From the NCBI RefSeq assembly GCF_900110755.1, contig NZ_FOFF01000034.1, positions 1 through 64,000 on the forward strand: a stretch of DNA of 64,000 nucleotides. The letters run 5' to 3'. Under the pieces are notes generated by a model. The model did no database searches. It saw nothing but the letters and a program-made list of their open reading frames with translations, and was not told the DNA's origin. Made by a program: the position numbers and the translations under genes. This stretch comes from Streptomyces sp. yr375 (lineage in GTDB: Bacteria; Actinomycetota; Actinomycetes; Streptomycetales; Streptomycetaceae). Position 1 is the stretch's first letter. Every line of letters starts with the position of its first letter. This document shows, piece by piece, positions 26,865 to 37,531 of the stretch.

Positions 26865-27566
26865 ATGGCAGACCAGACCCACGTCCTCTTCGTCGAGGAC
26901 GACGACGTCATCCGCGAAGCCACCCAGCTCGCGCTGGAGCGGGACGGCTTCGTGGTCACCGCGATGCCCGACGGCCTGTCGGGCCTGGAGGCGTTCCGTG
27001 CCGACCGCCCCGACATCGCGCTGCTGGACGTCATGGTGCCCGGCCTGGACGGCGTGAGCCTGTGCCGGCGCATCCGGGACGAGTCCACCGTGCCGGTGAT
27101 CATGCTGTCGGCGCGTGCCGACTCCATCGACGTCGTCCTCGGCCTGGAGGCCGGCGCCGACGACTACGTGACCAAGCCGTTCGACGGCGCCGTGCTGGTC
27201 GCCCGGATCCGCGCCGTGCTGCGCCGCTTCGGCCACGCGGGAGGCGGCGACCGCACCGAGTCCGACGCCTCCGCCGCCGGCGGGGTGCTGACCTTCGGCG
27301 ACCTGGAGGTCGACACGGACGGCATGGAGGTACGCCGGGCCGGGCAGCCGGTCGCGCTGACCCCGACCGAGATGCGACTGCTGCTGGAGTTCTCCTCCGC
27401 TCCGGGCACGGTCCTCTCACGCGACAAACTGCTGGAGCGGGTGTGGGACTACGGCTGGGGCGGCGACACCCGGGTCGTCGACGTCCATGTGCAGCGGCTG
27501 CGGACGAAGATCGGTCAGGACCGCATCGAGACGGTCCGCGGCTTCGGCTACAAGCTGAAGGCCTGA
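26865..27566 (+). CDS. cseB: Response regulator CseB
   Basis: OmpR/PhoB-type response regulator that activates the sigE operon promoter. 233 residues. The receiver domain (about 6-118) has the acidic pocket E11-D12-D13, phospho-acceptor D55 (ALLDVMVPG) and the conserved Lys in TKPFDG. The winged-helix DNA-binding domain is at about 140-232 (LTPTEMRLLLEF, GYKLKA). Partner of CseC, whose gene starts 19 bases downstream. ATG 26865 is used; AACTGAGAGC upstream is only a weak ribosome site. Confidence 0.96.
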   Translation: MADQTHVLFVEDDDVIREATQLALERDGFVVTAMPDGLSGLEAFRADRPDIALLDVMVPGLDGVSLCRRIRDESTVPVIMLSARADSIDVVLGLEAGADDYVTKPFDGAVLVARIRAVLRRFGHAGGGDRTESDASAAGGVLTFGDLEVDTDGMEVRRAGQPVALTPTEMRLLLEFSSAPGTVLSRDKLLERVWDYGWGGDTRVVDVHVQRLRTKIGQDRIETVRGFGYKLKA

Positions 27567-27585
27567 GCGGGGCAGGGGCAGGAGT

Positions 27586-28929
27586 ATGCGGGGGATGATC
27601 CGGCACCGGGTTGCGGTTCGTACACAGCGCGTGAGTATCCGTACGGGGCTGCGGTGGAAGCTGAGCGCGGCGATCGCGCTGGTCGGCGCGCTGGTGGCGA
27701 TCGCGCTGAGTCTGGTCGTGCACAACGCCGCCCGCGTGTCCATGCTGGACAGCGCACGTGACCTCGCCGACGAGCGCATCCAGATCGCCCAGCGCAACTA
27801 CGAGGTGTCGGGGCGGCTGAACTTCCCCAACATCAAGGTCGACGACTCGAATCTGCCGCCGGCGTTGCGGGAGAAGGTCCGGGAGGGACGCCGGGCCACG
27901 TTCGTCTCCGACCGCTCGAACAATGTGCCGGACATCTGGGCGGCCGTGCCGGTCAAGGACGGCCATGTGCTGTCCCTGCACACCGGGTTCACCGACCGCA
28001 GCACGGACATTCTCAACGACCTCGACCAGGCGCTGGTGATCGGCTCCATCGCCGTCGTCCTCGGCGGCAGCGCGCTCGGCGTACTCATCGGCGGGCAGAT
28101 GTCGCGCCGGCTGCGCAAGGCGGCGGCCGCGGCGAACCAGGTCGCCAGGGGCGAGTCGGACGTCCGCGTACGGGACGCCATCGGCGGGGTCGTGCGGGAC
28201 GAGACCGACGACCTGGCGAGCGCGGTGGACGCCATGGCGGACACGTTGCAGGAGCGGCTGGAGGCAGAGCGCCGGGTCACCGCCGACATCGCGCACGAAC
28301 TGCGCACCCCGGTGACGGGACTGCTGACGGCCGCCGAGCTGCTGCCGCCCGGCCGGCCCACGGAGCTGGTCCTGGACCGGGCGCAGGCCATGCGCACCCT
28401 CGTGGAGGACGTGCTGGAGGTGGCACGTCTCGACGGTGCCTCGGAGCGGGCCGAACTGCAGGACATCGTGCTGGGCGAGTTCGTGACCCGGCGGGTGGCG
28501 GCCAAGGACCCGGGCATAGAGGTGCGGGTGGTGCACGAGTCGATGGTCACGACCGACCCCCGGCGCCTGGAGCGGGTCCTGCTCAACCTTCTCACCAACG
28601 CCGCCCGGCACGGCAAGCCGCCGATCCAGGTCACCGTCGAGGGCCGGGTCATCCGGGTCCGCGACCACGGCCCCGGTTTCCCCGAGGATCTGCTCGCCGA
28701 GGGCCCGAGCCGCTTCCGCACCGGCAGCGCCGACCGCGCCGGACACGGCCACGGCCTCGGCCTCACCATCGCCGCAGGCCAGGCCCGCGTCCTGGGCGCC
28801 CGCCTGACCTTCCGCAACGTACGACCCGCAGGAGCCCCGGAACACATACCCGCCGAAGGCGCCGTCGCCGTCCTATGGCTCCCCGAACACGCACCGACAA
28901 ACACAGGAAGCTACCCGATGATGCCGTAA
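27586..28929 (+). CDS. cseC: Sensor histidine kinase CseC
   Basis: 447 residues. Transmembrane helices at about 27-46 and 149-170 flank a roughly 100-residue extracytoplasmic sensor. HAMP (about 171-225), HisKA with H237 in DIAHELRTP and HATPase_c (LLNLLTNAARHG, DHGPGF, GHGHGLGLTI) follow. It senses cell-envelope damage (lysozyme, glycopeptides, beta-lactams in S. coelicolor) and phosphorylates CseB. ATG 27586 has GGCAGGAG upstream. It is the last gene of the sigE operon; a streptomycete intergenic repeat lies beyond. Confidence 0.95.
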   Translation: MRGMIRHRVAVRTQRVSIRTGLRWKLSAAIALVGALVAIALSLVVHNAARVSMLDSARDLADERIQIAQRNYEVSGRLNFPNIKVDDSNLPPALREKVREGRRATFVSDRSNNVPDIWAAVPVKDGHVLSLHTGFTDRSTDILNDLDQALVIGSIAVVLGGSALGVLIGGQMSRRLRKAAAAANQVARGESDVRVRDAIGGVVRDETDDLASAVDAMADTLQERLEAERRVTADIAHELRTPVTGLLTAAELLPPGRPTELVLDRAQAMRTLVEDVLEVARLDGASERAELQDIVLGEFVTRRVAAKDPGIEVRVVHESMVTTDPRRLERVLLNLLTNAARHGKPPIQVTVEGRVIRVRDHGPGFPEDLLAEGPSRFRTGSADRAGHGHGLGLTIAAGQARVLGARLTFRNVRPAGAPEHIPAEGAVAVLWLPEHAPTNTGSYPMMP

Positions 28930-28965
28930 CGACGACGCGCGCTTCTCAACGCCGGCCCGGGAAAA

Positions 28966-29039
28966 TCAGCCCGTCCGGCGTTTGAGGACGAGGCCCCTTC
29001 AGGGCCGAAGCGGGGGTCTGGGGGCGGCAGCCCCCAGGG
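28966..29039. repeat. Common streptomycete intergenic repeat
   Basis: The block beginning CAGCCCGTCCGGCGTTTGAG and ending in the CTGGGGGC/GCCCCCAG stem is the family seen many times per Streptomyces genome at 3' ends of genes. It folds into two hairpins (GGCCC/GGGCC near 28991-29006, CTGGGGGC/GCCCCCAG near 29018-29037). It lies between the convergent cseC and efflux genes and may act as a transcription terminator or RNA-stability element. Confidence 0.85.
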
Positions 29040-29080
29040 CACGGGCGGCCCGCAGACAGGCCCACACGTACCCGCACGAA

Positions 29081-29117
29081 GAAGGCCCCCCGGGGCGGAC
29101 ACCGCCGGGAGGCCTTC
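29081..29117 (-). terminator. Terminator of the DHA2 efflux gene
   Basis: GAAGGCC (29081-29087) pairs with GGCCTTC (29111-29117), with inner GGCGG/CCGCC pairing, 15 bp past the efflux gene stop on the minus strand. Confidence 0.7.
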
Positions 29118-29131
29118 GCTCACTGCGCGGG

Positions 29132-30727
29132 TCAGACCGCGTCGACCATGGGCGGCGACGCGACAGCCGCCCCGTCGGTCGCGCCGCCGCTCGTCTCGTC
29201 CGCCTTCTGCGGCCCCGCCCCCTTGAGCGGAACCTCCTTCACGAACACCGCGGCCACCAGCGCGGCGACCGCCACCACGGACCCCAGCAGGAACGCCGAG
29301 TGCGTACCGGCCGACACCGCGTGCTGGTACGCCTCGCGGGCCACGGCGGGCAGCTTGGCCAGGCTGGCCGCGTCGAGTTGCGCGGACTGCTCGGTGATCT
29401 TCGAGCCCAGCGCCCCGGCCTTCTGGGACATGACGTCCTGGACCCGGTTGTTGAACAACGCGCCCATGATCGCGACGCCGAAGGAGGAGCCGAGCGTACG
29501 GAAGAGGGTGGTGGACGAGGACGCGACGCCCATGTCCCTCATCTCGACGCTGTTCTGCGCGACCAGCATCGTGATCTGCATCAGACAGCCCATGCCGAGG
29601 CCGACGACGGCCATGAACACACCGGAGGTGAAGCGGCTGGTGCCGGTGTCCATCGTGGACAGCAGGTACAGGCCGATGACCATCAGGACGCTGCCGACGA
29701 CCGGGAAGATCTTGTACTTGCCGCTGTTCGTGGTCACCCGGCCCGCCACCATCGAGGTGACGAGCATGGCGCCGAGCATCGGCAGGAGCAGCAGCCCGGA
29801 GTTGGTCGCGGAAGCGCCCTGCACGGACTGTTGGTACAGCGGCAGGAAGAGGGTCGCGCCGAACATCACGAAGCCGGTGATGAAGCCGATGAGCGACATC
29901 AGGGTGAAGTTGCGGCTGCGGAAGATGTGCAGCGGCACGATCGGCTCGGCGGCCCTGGTCTGCCAGTACACGAACCCGATGAGCGACGCGACGCCGATCC
30001 CGACGAGCTCCATGATCCGCGCGGACGTCCAGTCGTACTCCGTGCCGCCCCAGGTGGTGACGAGGACGATGGAGGTGATGCCGACGGTCAGCAGGACGAC
30101 ACCGAGGTAGTCGATGCCCGCCTTCGCCCGCTTCTTCGGCAGGTGCAGTACGACGCTGATCAGCGTCAGCGACACCGCGCCGAGCGGCAGGTTGATGTAG
30201 AAGGACCAGCGCCAGCCCCAGTTGTCGGTGATGGTGCCGCCGACCAGCGGGCCGCCGATCATCGCGAGCGCCATGACGCCGGCCATCATGCCCTGATACT
30301 TGCCGCGCTCCCGCGGCGGGATCAGGTCGCCGATGATCGCCATGACACCGACCATCAGACCGCCCGCGCCGAGGCCCTGGATCGCGCGGAAGCCGATCAG
30401 CTCGCCCATGTTCTGGGCCATACCGCTGAGCGCGGACCCGATCAGGAACAGCACGATCGAGGCCATGAAGACGCCCTTGCGCCCGTACATGTCGCCGAGC
30501 TTGCCCCAGATCGGGGTGGAGGCGGCGGTCGCGAGGGTGTACGCGGTCACCACCCAGGAAAGGTGTTCGAGCCCGCCGAGGTCGCCGACGATCGTCGGCA
30601 TGGCCGTACCCACGATCATGTTGTCGAGCATCGCGAGCATCATCGTGATCATCAGCGCGAGCAGGACGACCCGCACACTCCTGGGCGGTTTCTCCGCCTC
30701 TGTCTCCACTGCCTTGGTGTCCGCCAT
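29132..30727 (-). CDS. DHA2-family multidrug efflux transporter (MFS)
   Basis: 531 residues with about 14 membrane helices, the DHA2 topology. The MFS signatures are clear: LDNMIVGTAMPTI in helix 1 (motif D1), GKLGDMYGRKGVF (motif A), IQGLGAGGLMVG and AMIGGPLVGGTI (motif C of drug antiporters). It should export hydrophobic drugs with proton exchange. ATG 30727 is preferred over GTG 30736 because GGGGAG stands eight bases before it. The divergent TetR gene and operators in the shared spacer show drug-inducible control. The substrate is not predictable. Confidence 0.95.
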   Translation of the reverse strand: MADTKAVETEAEKPPRSVRVVLLALMITMMLAMLDNMIVGTAMPTIVGDLGGLEHLSWVVTAYTLATAASTPIWGKLGDMYGRKGVFMASIVLFLIGSALSGMAQNMGELIGFRAIQGLGAGGLMVGVMAIIGDLIPPRERGKYQGMMAGVMALAMIGGPLVGGTITDNWGWRWSFYINLPLGAVSLTLISVVLHLPKKRAKAGIDYLGVVLLTVGITSIVLVTTWGGTEYDWTSARIMELVGIGVASLIGFVYWQTRAAEPIVPLHIFRSRNFTLMSLIGFITGFVMFGATLFLPLYQQSVQGASATNSGLLLLPMLGAMLVTSMVAGRVTTNSGKYKIFPVVGSVLMVIGLYLLSTMDTGTSRFTSGVFMAVVGLGMGCLMQITMLVAQNSVEMRDMGVASSSTTLFRTLGSSFGVAIMGALFNNRVQDVMSQKAGALGSKITEQSAQLDAASLAKLPAVAREAYQHAVSAGTHSAFLLGSVVAVAALVAAVFVKEVPLKGAGPQKADETSGGATDGAAVASPPMVDAV

Positions 30728-30760
30728 CTTCGCCACTCCCCTGGCTCCCCCCGACCGGCC

Positions 30761-30782
30761 ACTTACTTGCCGCCCGGCTAGT
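30761..30782. promoter_or_regulatory. TetR-type operator copy 1 (efflux side)
   Basis: Exact reverse complement of the copy at 30845-30866. The core, read on the minus strand, is the 18-bp imperfect palindrome ACTAGCC-GGGC-GGCAAGT, followed by AAGT. It lies 34 bp upstream of the efflux start, between promoter and gene. Confidence 0.8.
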
Positions 30783-30792
30783 TCACTACACT

Positions 30793-30826
30793 GGGGAAGG
30801 TAGACCTGTCACTAGCCGGGCGTCAA
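30793..30826 (-). promoter_or_regulatory. Promoter of the efflux gene
   Basis: TTGACG (minus strand, 30821-30826) and TACCTT about 18 bp downstream fit a vegetative promoter. The -35 is embedded in operator copy 2, so the repressor would exclude RNA polymerase. Confidence 0.55.
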
Positions 30827-30832
30827 GTAAGT
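30811..30832. promoter_or_regulatory. TetR-type operator copy 2
   Basis: ACTAGCC-GGGC-GTCAAGT then AAGT: one base different from the other two copies, overlapping the -35 of the efflux promoter. Confidence 0.8.
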
Positions 30833-30844
30833 TCCCGGGATCAG

Positions 30845-30866
30845 ACTAGCCGGGCGGCAAGTAAGT
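30845..30866. promoter_or_regulatory. TetR-type operator copy 3 (regulator side)
   Basis: ACTAGCC-GGGC-GGCAAGT then AAGT, 27 bp before the TetR start codon, so autoregulation is expected. Confidence 0.8.
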
Positions 30867-30893
30867 TTCCGTGGGAGCTCGAGGAGTACGAGG

Positions 30894-31481
30894 ATGGACG
30901 TCACCATGGACGGCACCAAGCAGCAGCGACGCGGCAACACTCGCCAGCGCATCCAAGACGTGGCACTCGAACTCTTCGTCGAGCAGGGCTACGAGAAGAC
31001 CTCTCTCCGCGAGATCGCGGAGCGCCTCGACGTCACCAAGGCGGCCCTCTACTACCACTTCAAGACCAAGGAAGAGATCGTCGTCAGCATCTTCCGAGAT
31101 CTGACGAAGCCGATCGAAGACCTGATCGAGTGGGGCAGGAGCCAGCCGCACACCCTGGAGACCAAGCAGGAGCTCGTACGGCGTTACAGCCAGGCGCTCT
31201 ACGAGGCGAGCCCGTTCTTCCGCTTCATGCAGGAGAACCAGGCGGCGGTGCGGGAACTCGAGATCGGCGACGCGTTCAAGGACCGCATGCGCAGCCTGCT
31301 CGACATCATCATCGACCCGAACGTCTCCCTCACCGACCAGGTCCGCTGCGTGAGCGCCATCTTCACGCTGCACGCGGGCATGTTCTTGCTGCAGGACATC
31401 GAAGGCGACCCCGAGGACAAGCGGAAGGCCGCCCTCGAGGTCGCCGTGGATCTGGTGACTCAGGCGCACCAGGGCACCTGA
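30894..31481 (+). CDS. TetR family repressor of the DHA2 efflux pump
   Basis: 195 residues. TetR helix-turn-helix at about 12-58 (RQRIQDVALELFVEQGYEKT, LYYHFKTKEEI), then a helical ligand-binding domain. It is divergent from the efflux gene, with three 22-bp operator copies in the 166-bp spacer. Known pattern: such repressors release DNA on binding a pump substrate. ATG 30894 has GAGGAGTACGAGG before it. An in-frame ATG four codons later is possible. Confidence 0.93.
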   Translation: MDVTMDGTKQQRRGNTRQRIQDVALELFVEQGYEKTSLREIAERLDVTKAALYYHFKTKEEIVVSIFRDLTKPIEDLIEWGRSQPHTLETKQELVRRYSQALYEASPFFRFMQENQAAVRELEIGDAFKDRMRSLLDIIIDPNVSLTDQVRCVSAIFTLHAGMFLLQDIEGDPEDKRKAALEVAVDLVTQAHQGT

Positions 31482-31492
31482 TCACAGCAGCG

Positions 31493-32077
31493 TCAGACCT
31501 TCACGCCCTTGCCGCGCAGGAAGGTGACGGGGTTGATGGCCGAGCCGTAGTTCGCGGTCGTACGGATCTCGAAGTGCAGGTGCGGACCGCTGGAGTTGCC
31601 GGTGTTGCCGGACAGCGCGATCTTCTGGCCCGTCTTGACGATCTGGCCGATCTTCACCTGGATGCGTGAGAGGTGGGCGTACTGCGAGTAGACGCCGTTG
31701 GCGTGCTTGATCACGATGGCGTTGCCGTAGGCGGGGCCGTCACCGGCGCCGTTGCCGCCGGCCTTGACCACGGTGCCGCCGTGCGCGGCCATGACCGTGG
31801 CGCCGCTCGGCACGGCGTAGTCCTGACCACTGTGGGTGGACTGCCACATCGCGCCGGCCTGGGCGAAGCCCGCGGACAGCGTGTACTTCTTCACCGGGTC
31901 GATCCAGGTCGCGGCCTTGGCGGCCGTCTTCGCGGCGGCAGGCGCGGCGGCCGGTGCAGCGGCGGACGCCACTCCGGTTCCCAGCACGACCGAGGCGCCC
32001 ACAGCGGCGACCCCGACGGCCACGCGGGAGCGAAGCAGGGACGTACGGGAAGAACGGAACGTGACGCGCTGGAACAT
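31493..32077 (-). CDS. Secreted M23-family peptidase (LytM domain)
   Basis: 194 residues. A twin-basic signal region and hydrophobic core (about 20-37) end at ASA-A near residue 40. The M23 domain spans about 75-190 with the zinc ligands H82 and D86 (THSGQD) and H168, and H166 of the HLH motif (GPHLHFE). It should cleave peptidoglycan cross-links outside the cell. ATG 32077 has GAGG six bases upstream. A CCACCCCGGC/GCCGGGTGG stem sits in the 5' untranslated region (about 32108-32136). It is convergent to the TetR gene, with a gap of only 11 bp. Confidence 0.93.
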   Translation of the reverse strand: MFQRVTFRSSRTSLLRSRVAVGVAAVGASVVLGTGVASAAAPAAAPAAAKTAAKAATWIDPVKKYTLSAGFAQAGAMWQSTHSGQDYAVPSGATVMAAHGGTVVKAGGNGAGDGPAYGNAIVIKHANGVYSQYAHLSRIQVKIGQIVKTGQKIALSGNTGNSSGPHLHFEIRTTANYGSAINPVTFLRGKGVKV

Positions 32078-32442
32078 GAAGACCTCATGGGGACGGGGAC
32101 AGAGAAACCACCCGGCGTGAAGCTCTGCCGGGGTGGCCATCCCTTGGTAACCCGCGAGCCCAGATACCCCCAAACGTGTGATCTACGACGGAAGCTAGTA
32201 CTTCACCACAAAACTTCTGATCCCTTGACAGACCACCTCTTACGGACACTTCCGGCACCAACCCGTGCCCGAGACTGGAGCGGGGTGCGAGGCCCCGGAC
32301 CGATCGCTCCTTTTGTGCGATTTTGGAGTGCGACTAACCGGCCTAGTAGGGCTCGAATCGCCTGTGCCGCTTGTCACCGGCCGCCCGCTTCAAGGGACTT
32401 CGGAATGTGACGGCGGCTACTCCCGCACCCCGCAGGGCACTT

Positions 32443-32456
32443 GTGACCCCGGTCAC
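32443..32456. promoter_or_regulatory. Candidate Crp-binding site
   Basis: GTGACC-CC-GGTCAC is a perfect 14-bp palindrome matching the actinobacterial Crp pattern GTGN(6)GNCAC. It lies in the 516-bp divergent spacer (32078-32593), about 95 bp upstream of a likely -10 (TTAGCAT near 32553) for the phosphatase gene. The rest of this spacer shows no gene. Confidence 0.55.
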
Positions 32457-32593
32457 GATCACGTGCACGGGTCTGTGACCGGCCTCTCACCGCCCACTAC
32501 CGTCCAGTAACCCGCTGGTTCCTCGCAGGCCATCCCCAGCGATTAGCATGCCCACGACACCGGTAGCGCAAGGACGCGAGAGGACCCCCACAC

Positions 32594-33238
32594 ATGACCA
32601 GAGGCACCTGGACGCGTATAGCCATGACCGCCGTGGCGACCGCCGCCGTCACGGCGATGGCCGTCCCGGCCGGCGCCCAGGCCGCGACGGCCACCGGCAC
32701 CTCCACCGTCGCCGCCTCCACCGCCTCCGCGTCCGCCGCGGCGGACGTCGACTACGCCACCTGGCAGCAGGACTGCCAGGCCGTGATGGACCAGGCCCTG
32801 CCGGCGCTGAAGCAGCGCATCGCCGCCGCCAGGCCGGGCGAGAAGCAGGCGATCGTCTTCGACGTCGACAACACCACGCTGGAGACCGACTTCGGCTTCA
32901 GCTACCCTCAGCCGGCCAACAAGCCGGTGCTCGACGTCGCCACGTACGCCCAGGAGCACGGCGTCTCGCTGTTCTTCGTCACCGCCCGCCCGGGCATCAT
33001 CTCCGGGGTGACCGACTACAACCTCAAGCACGTCGGCTACACGGTGTCCGGCCTCTACGTGCGCGGCTTCCTCGACCTCTTCAAGGACGTCGCCGCCTAC
33101 AAGACCGCCCAGCGCGTCACGATCGAGTCCAAGGGCTACACGATCATCGCGAACATCGGCAACAGCGCCACCGACCTGTCGGGCGGCCACGCCGAGACGA
33201 CGTACAAGCTGCCGGACTACGACGGCCAGCTCTCATAA
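32594..33238 (+). CDS. Secreted HAD-superfamily acid phosphatase (class B type)
   Basis: 214 residues. Signal peptide: basic start, hydrophobic 10-24, cleavage near AQA-A at 30-31. The mature HAD domain starts with the nucleophile motif FDVDNTTLE (D90, D92) and has the second motif in FFVTARP. It matches the plant/bacterial acid phosphatase class B group, acting on phosphate esters outside the cell. ATG 32594 has AGAGGA ten bases upstream. A candidate Crp site lies upstream, and a strong terminator follows. Confidence 0.88.
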   Translation: MTRGTWTRIAMTAVATAAVTAMAVPAGAQAATATGTSTVAASTASASAAADVDYATWQQDCQAVMDQALPALKQRIAAARPGEKQAIVFDVDNTTLETDFGFSYPQPANKPVLDVATYAQEHGVSLFFVTARPGIISGVTDYNLKHVGYTVSGLYVRGFLDLFKDVAAYKTAQRVTIESKGYTIIANIGNSATDLSGGHAETTYKLPDYDGQLS

Positions 33239-33255
33239 CCGATCCCGGACATGCG

Positions 33256-33289
33256 AAAAGGGCCGGTGCTTTTCAGCACCGGCCCTTTT
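33256..33289. terminator. Strong bidirectional terminator between phosphatase and clpC
   Basis: AAAAGGGCCGGTGCT (33256-33270) pairs perfectly over 15 bp with AGCACCGGCCCTTTT (33275-33289), loop TTTC. The A-run and T-run at both ends make it an intrinsic terminator for both convergent transcripts, the best in the window. Confidence 0.95.
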
Positions 33290-33311
33290 CTTCGGCTCGA
33301 CCCCCGAAGGG

Positions 33312-35837
<2,526 letters not shown>

Positions 35838-36038
35838 CGTTAATCGCTCCTCAGAGCGGTCAGGCAGTGGGGGGAACTTCCCCTCCCTGTCCTTCCGCAG
35901 CTTAGTCCCGCAAGCGGGGACCGCTCATTCCAACTGCCGACACCGTCGATGGCCTCCTGACCCCGAACGCCGACATCTGCTCCAACCCGATGGTGCGAGA
36001 CGATGTTCCCGCAGGCCAGGCAGTTACCCCAGTCGCCA

Positions 36039-36055
36039 GTACGCCGATGGCGAAC
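36039..36055. promoter_or_regulatory. Candidate ClgR operator upstream of clpC
   Basis: On the minus strand GTTCGCC-ATC-GGCGTAC, a near-perfect 7+3+7 inverted repeat fitting the ClgR pattern CGC-N5-GCG with flanking A/T. It is in the 431-bp spacer 35838-36268, where no gene is seen. Confidence 0.6.
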
Positions 36056-36268
36056 GTGAGACCGGCCTTTCCCGCGTGTCGCCCCCTCCCACTAGGCATG
36101 TCTTACCCGCTGGGACTGACACTCCATGCCGTGTGCCCCGGTTCCCTCCGCTACGGGCGAACAACCTTCCGCCCGCCGACCCCCTCGCCCGCCCCTTTTG
36201 TCGACACGCGGTGCGGTCATGGGAACACCCAGCGTAACTCGCGGGTCTTTTCGGCGGTTGCACTTGGC

Positions 36269-36991
36269 ATGGTTGGCTCCGTCCCCCCGGCTGCCCGCTC
36301 GGCCGCGCCTGCAATCCTCACGGTTCCCCTCCCCCGACGGCCGCTGGATCCGGATGATCCGGCGGATCCGATCCGCGGCTGGTACGAGAACGAACTGGGC
36401 TGGGCGACAGTGCCCGGGGAGCCGGTACGACTTTTGGTGGGCGAGCGCTTCGACGTCCTGGACGTGCCGGCCGAGGCGGGCCTCGCGGCGCTGCGGCGCC
36501 TGGCGCCGGGCTCGCCGGTGGCCGTGCGGGGCGACCGGCTGCGGCTGCTGGTGGCAGCGGGCGGCGCGGAGGAGGTGCCGGGGATCCTGCAGTGGCTGGA
36601 GTGGGGCGCGCTGGCACTGGATCTGACGGCGATCGGCGCGGGCGGGCTCATCGAGGCGCCTGTGCCCCCGGGCCGGAATCCGGGCCGGGCCCCCGGCCGG
36701 GACGCGAGCCGCGATCCGGGTCACGGCGCCGACCACGACGCCGGCCACGCTCCGGGCCGTGTCGCAGGGGGTGTTCCGGGCGCGCGCGGGCCCGGGCCGG
36801 TGCAGGGGGCCGCCGTGTGGCTGCGGCCCCCCGTGGCAGGGTGCGAGGTCGAGGCCTCGCTGCCGACGATGTCGGCCATGGGGGGCGTTGGGGGCGCCCC
36901 CGATCTCGTACGGCTGGTGGACACGCTGGCGACGCATTGCCACCGGGTCCGGCTGCGGCGCGTGAGCGCTCAGCCGTTGGCCTTCTCGTAG
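36269..36991 (+). CDS. SCO3374-family protein
   Basis: 240 residues, a streptomycete-conserved family of unknown role found between clpC and lsr2. The N-terminal half (about 30-140) looks like a compact alpha/beta domain (PIRGWYENELGWATVPGEPV, GERFDVLDVPAEAG) reminiscent of bifunctional primase/polymerase-like proteins. A Pro/Gly/Asp/His-rich linker (about 135-180) and a short C-terminal domain follow. Start ATG 36269 is a guess with no good ribosome site; the frame is open from 35990. Its 3' end overlaps the convergent lsr2 by 22 bases. Confidence 0.72.
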   Translation: MVGSVPPAARSAAPAILTVPLPRRPLDPDDPADPIRGWYENELGWATVPGEPVRLLVGERFDVLDVPAEAGLAALRRLAPGSPVAVRGDRLRLLVAAGGAEEVPGILQWLEWGALALDLTAIGAGGLIEAPVPPGRNPGRAPGRDASRDPGHGADHDAGHAPGRVAGGVPGARGPGPVQGAAVWLRPPVAGCEVEASLPTMSAMGGVGGAPDLVRLVDTLATHCHRVRLRRVSAQPLAFS

Positions 36992-37305
36992 GCCTCGCGA
37001 ATGGACGCGGGAACGCGGCCACGGTCATTGACCTCGTAACCGTTCTCCTTCGCCCACGCGCGGATCTGAGCGGTGTCCTGGCTGCCGCCGGAAGCGGCGC
37101 GCGCCTTTCCACGCCCACCCGAAGCACGGCCCCCGGTACGACGGCCGCCCTTCACGTAGGGCTCGAGAAGTCCTCGCAGCTTGTCGGCATTGCCAGTCGT
37201 GAGATCGATCTCGAACGTCTTGCCGTCCAGAGCGAACGTCACGGTCTCGTCCGCCTCGCCGCCGTCGAGGTCGTCGACAAGAAGGACCTGAACCTTCTGT
37301 GCCAC
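36970..37305 (-). CDS. lsr2: Nucleoid-associated silencer Lsr2
   Basis: 111 residues. N-terminal dimerisation domain (about 1-60, VQVLLVDDLDGGEADETVTF) and C-terminal AT-hook-like DNA-binding domain (about 75-111) with the core R-G-R in NDRGRVPASI. It binds AT-rich minor grooves and silences foreign and secondary-metabolite genes. GTG 37305 has AAAGGAAAT upstream. The promoter carries a 12-bp palindrome (37382-37393). Confidence 0.96.
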   Translation of the reverse strand: MAQKVQVLLVDDLDGGEADETVTFALDGKTFEIDLTTGNADKLRGLLEPYVKGGRRTGGRASGGRGKARAASGGSQDTAQIRAWAKENGYEVNDRGRVPASIREAYEKANG

Positions 37306-37371
37306 CGGATTTCCTTTCATCGAAAACGTGAGGGTCGGGGATCCGCGGCGTCCGCCGTTTAGCCGCGCCCT

Positions 37372-37400
37372 GTTATATGCAGTACTGCAGTACGTCCGAA
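37372..37400 (-). promoter_or_regulatory. lsr2 promoter with palindromic spacer
   Basis: Minus strand: TTCGGA (37395-37400), a 17-bp spacer and TATAAC (37372-37377). The spacer contains the perfect palindrome GTACTGCAGTAC (37382-37393), placed where a repressor would compete with RNA polymerase. Confidence 0.6.
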
Positions 37401-37531
37401 AGCAAACCGCTTTTGCTGGGAAAACACAAACCCCCGGCAGAGGCCGGCAGCCCGCCGCCCGTCCGAAAACGTGCGCGTTTCGGACATAGGGCACCCGGGC
37501 AAGGCGGTTCGGCCGGAATGGACGAGCACGA

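Noticed and set aside
32078..32340. Possible c-di-AMP (ydaO) riboswitch before the M23 peptidase gene, expected because such switches precede wall hydrolase genes in Streptomyces.
   Set aside because: The conserved ydaO segments were not found on the minus strand; only one CCACCCCGGC/GCCGGGTGG stem is evident.
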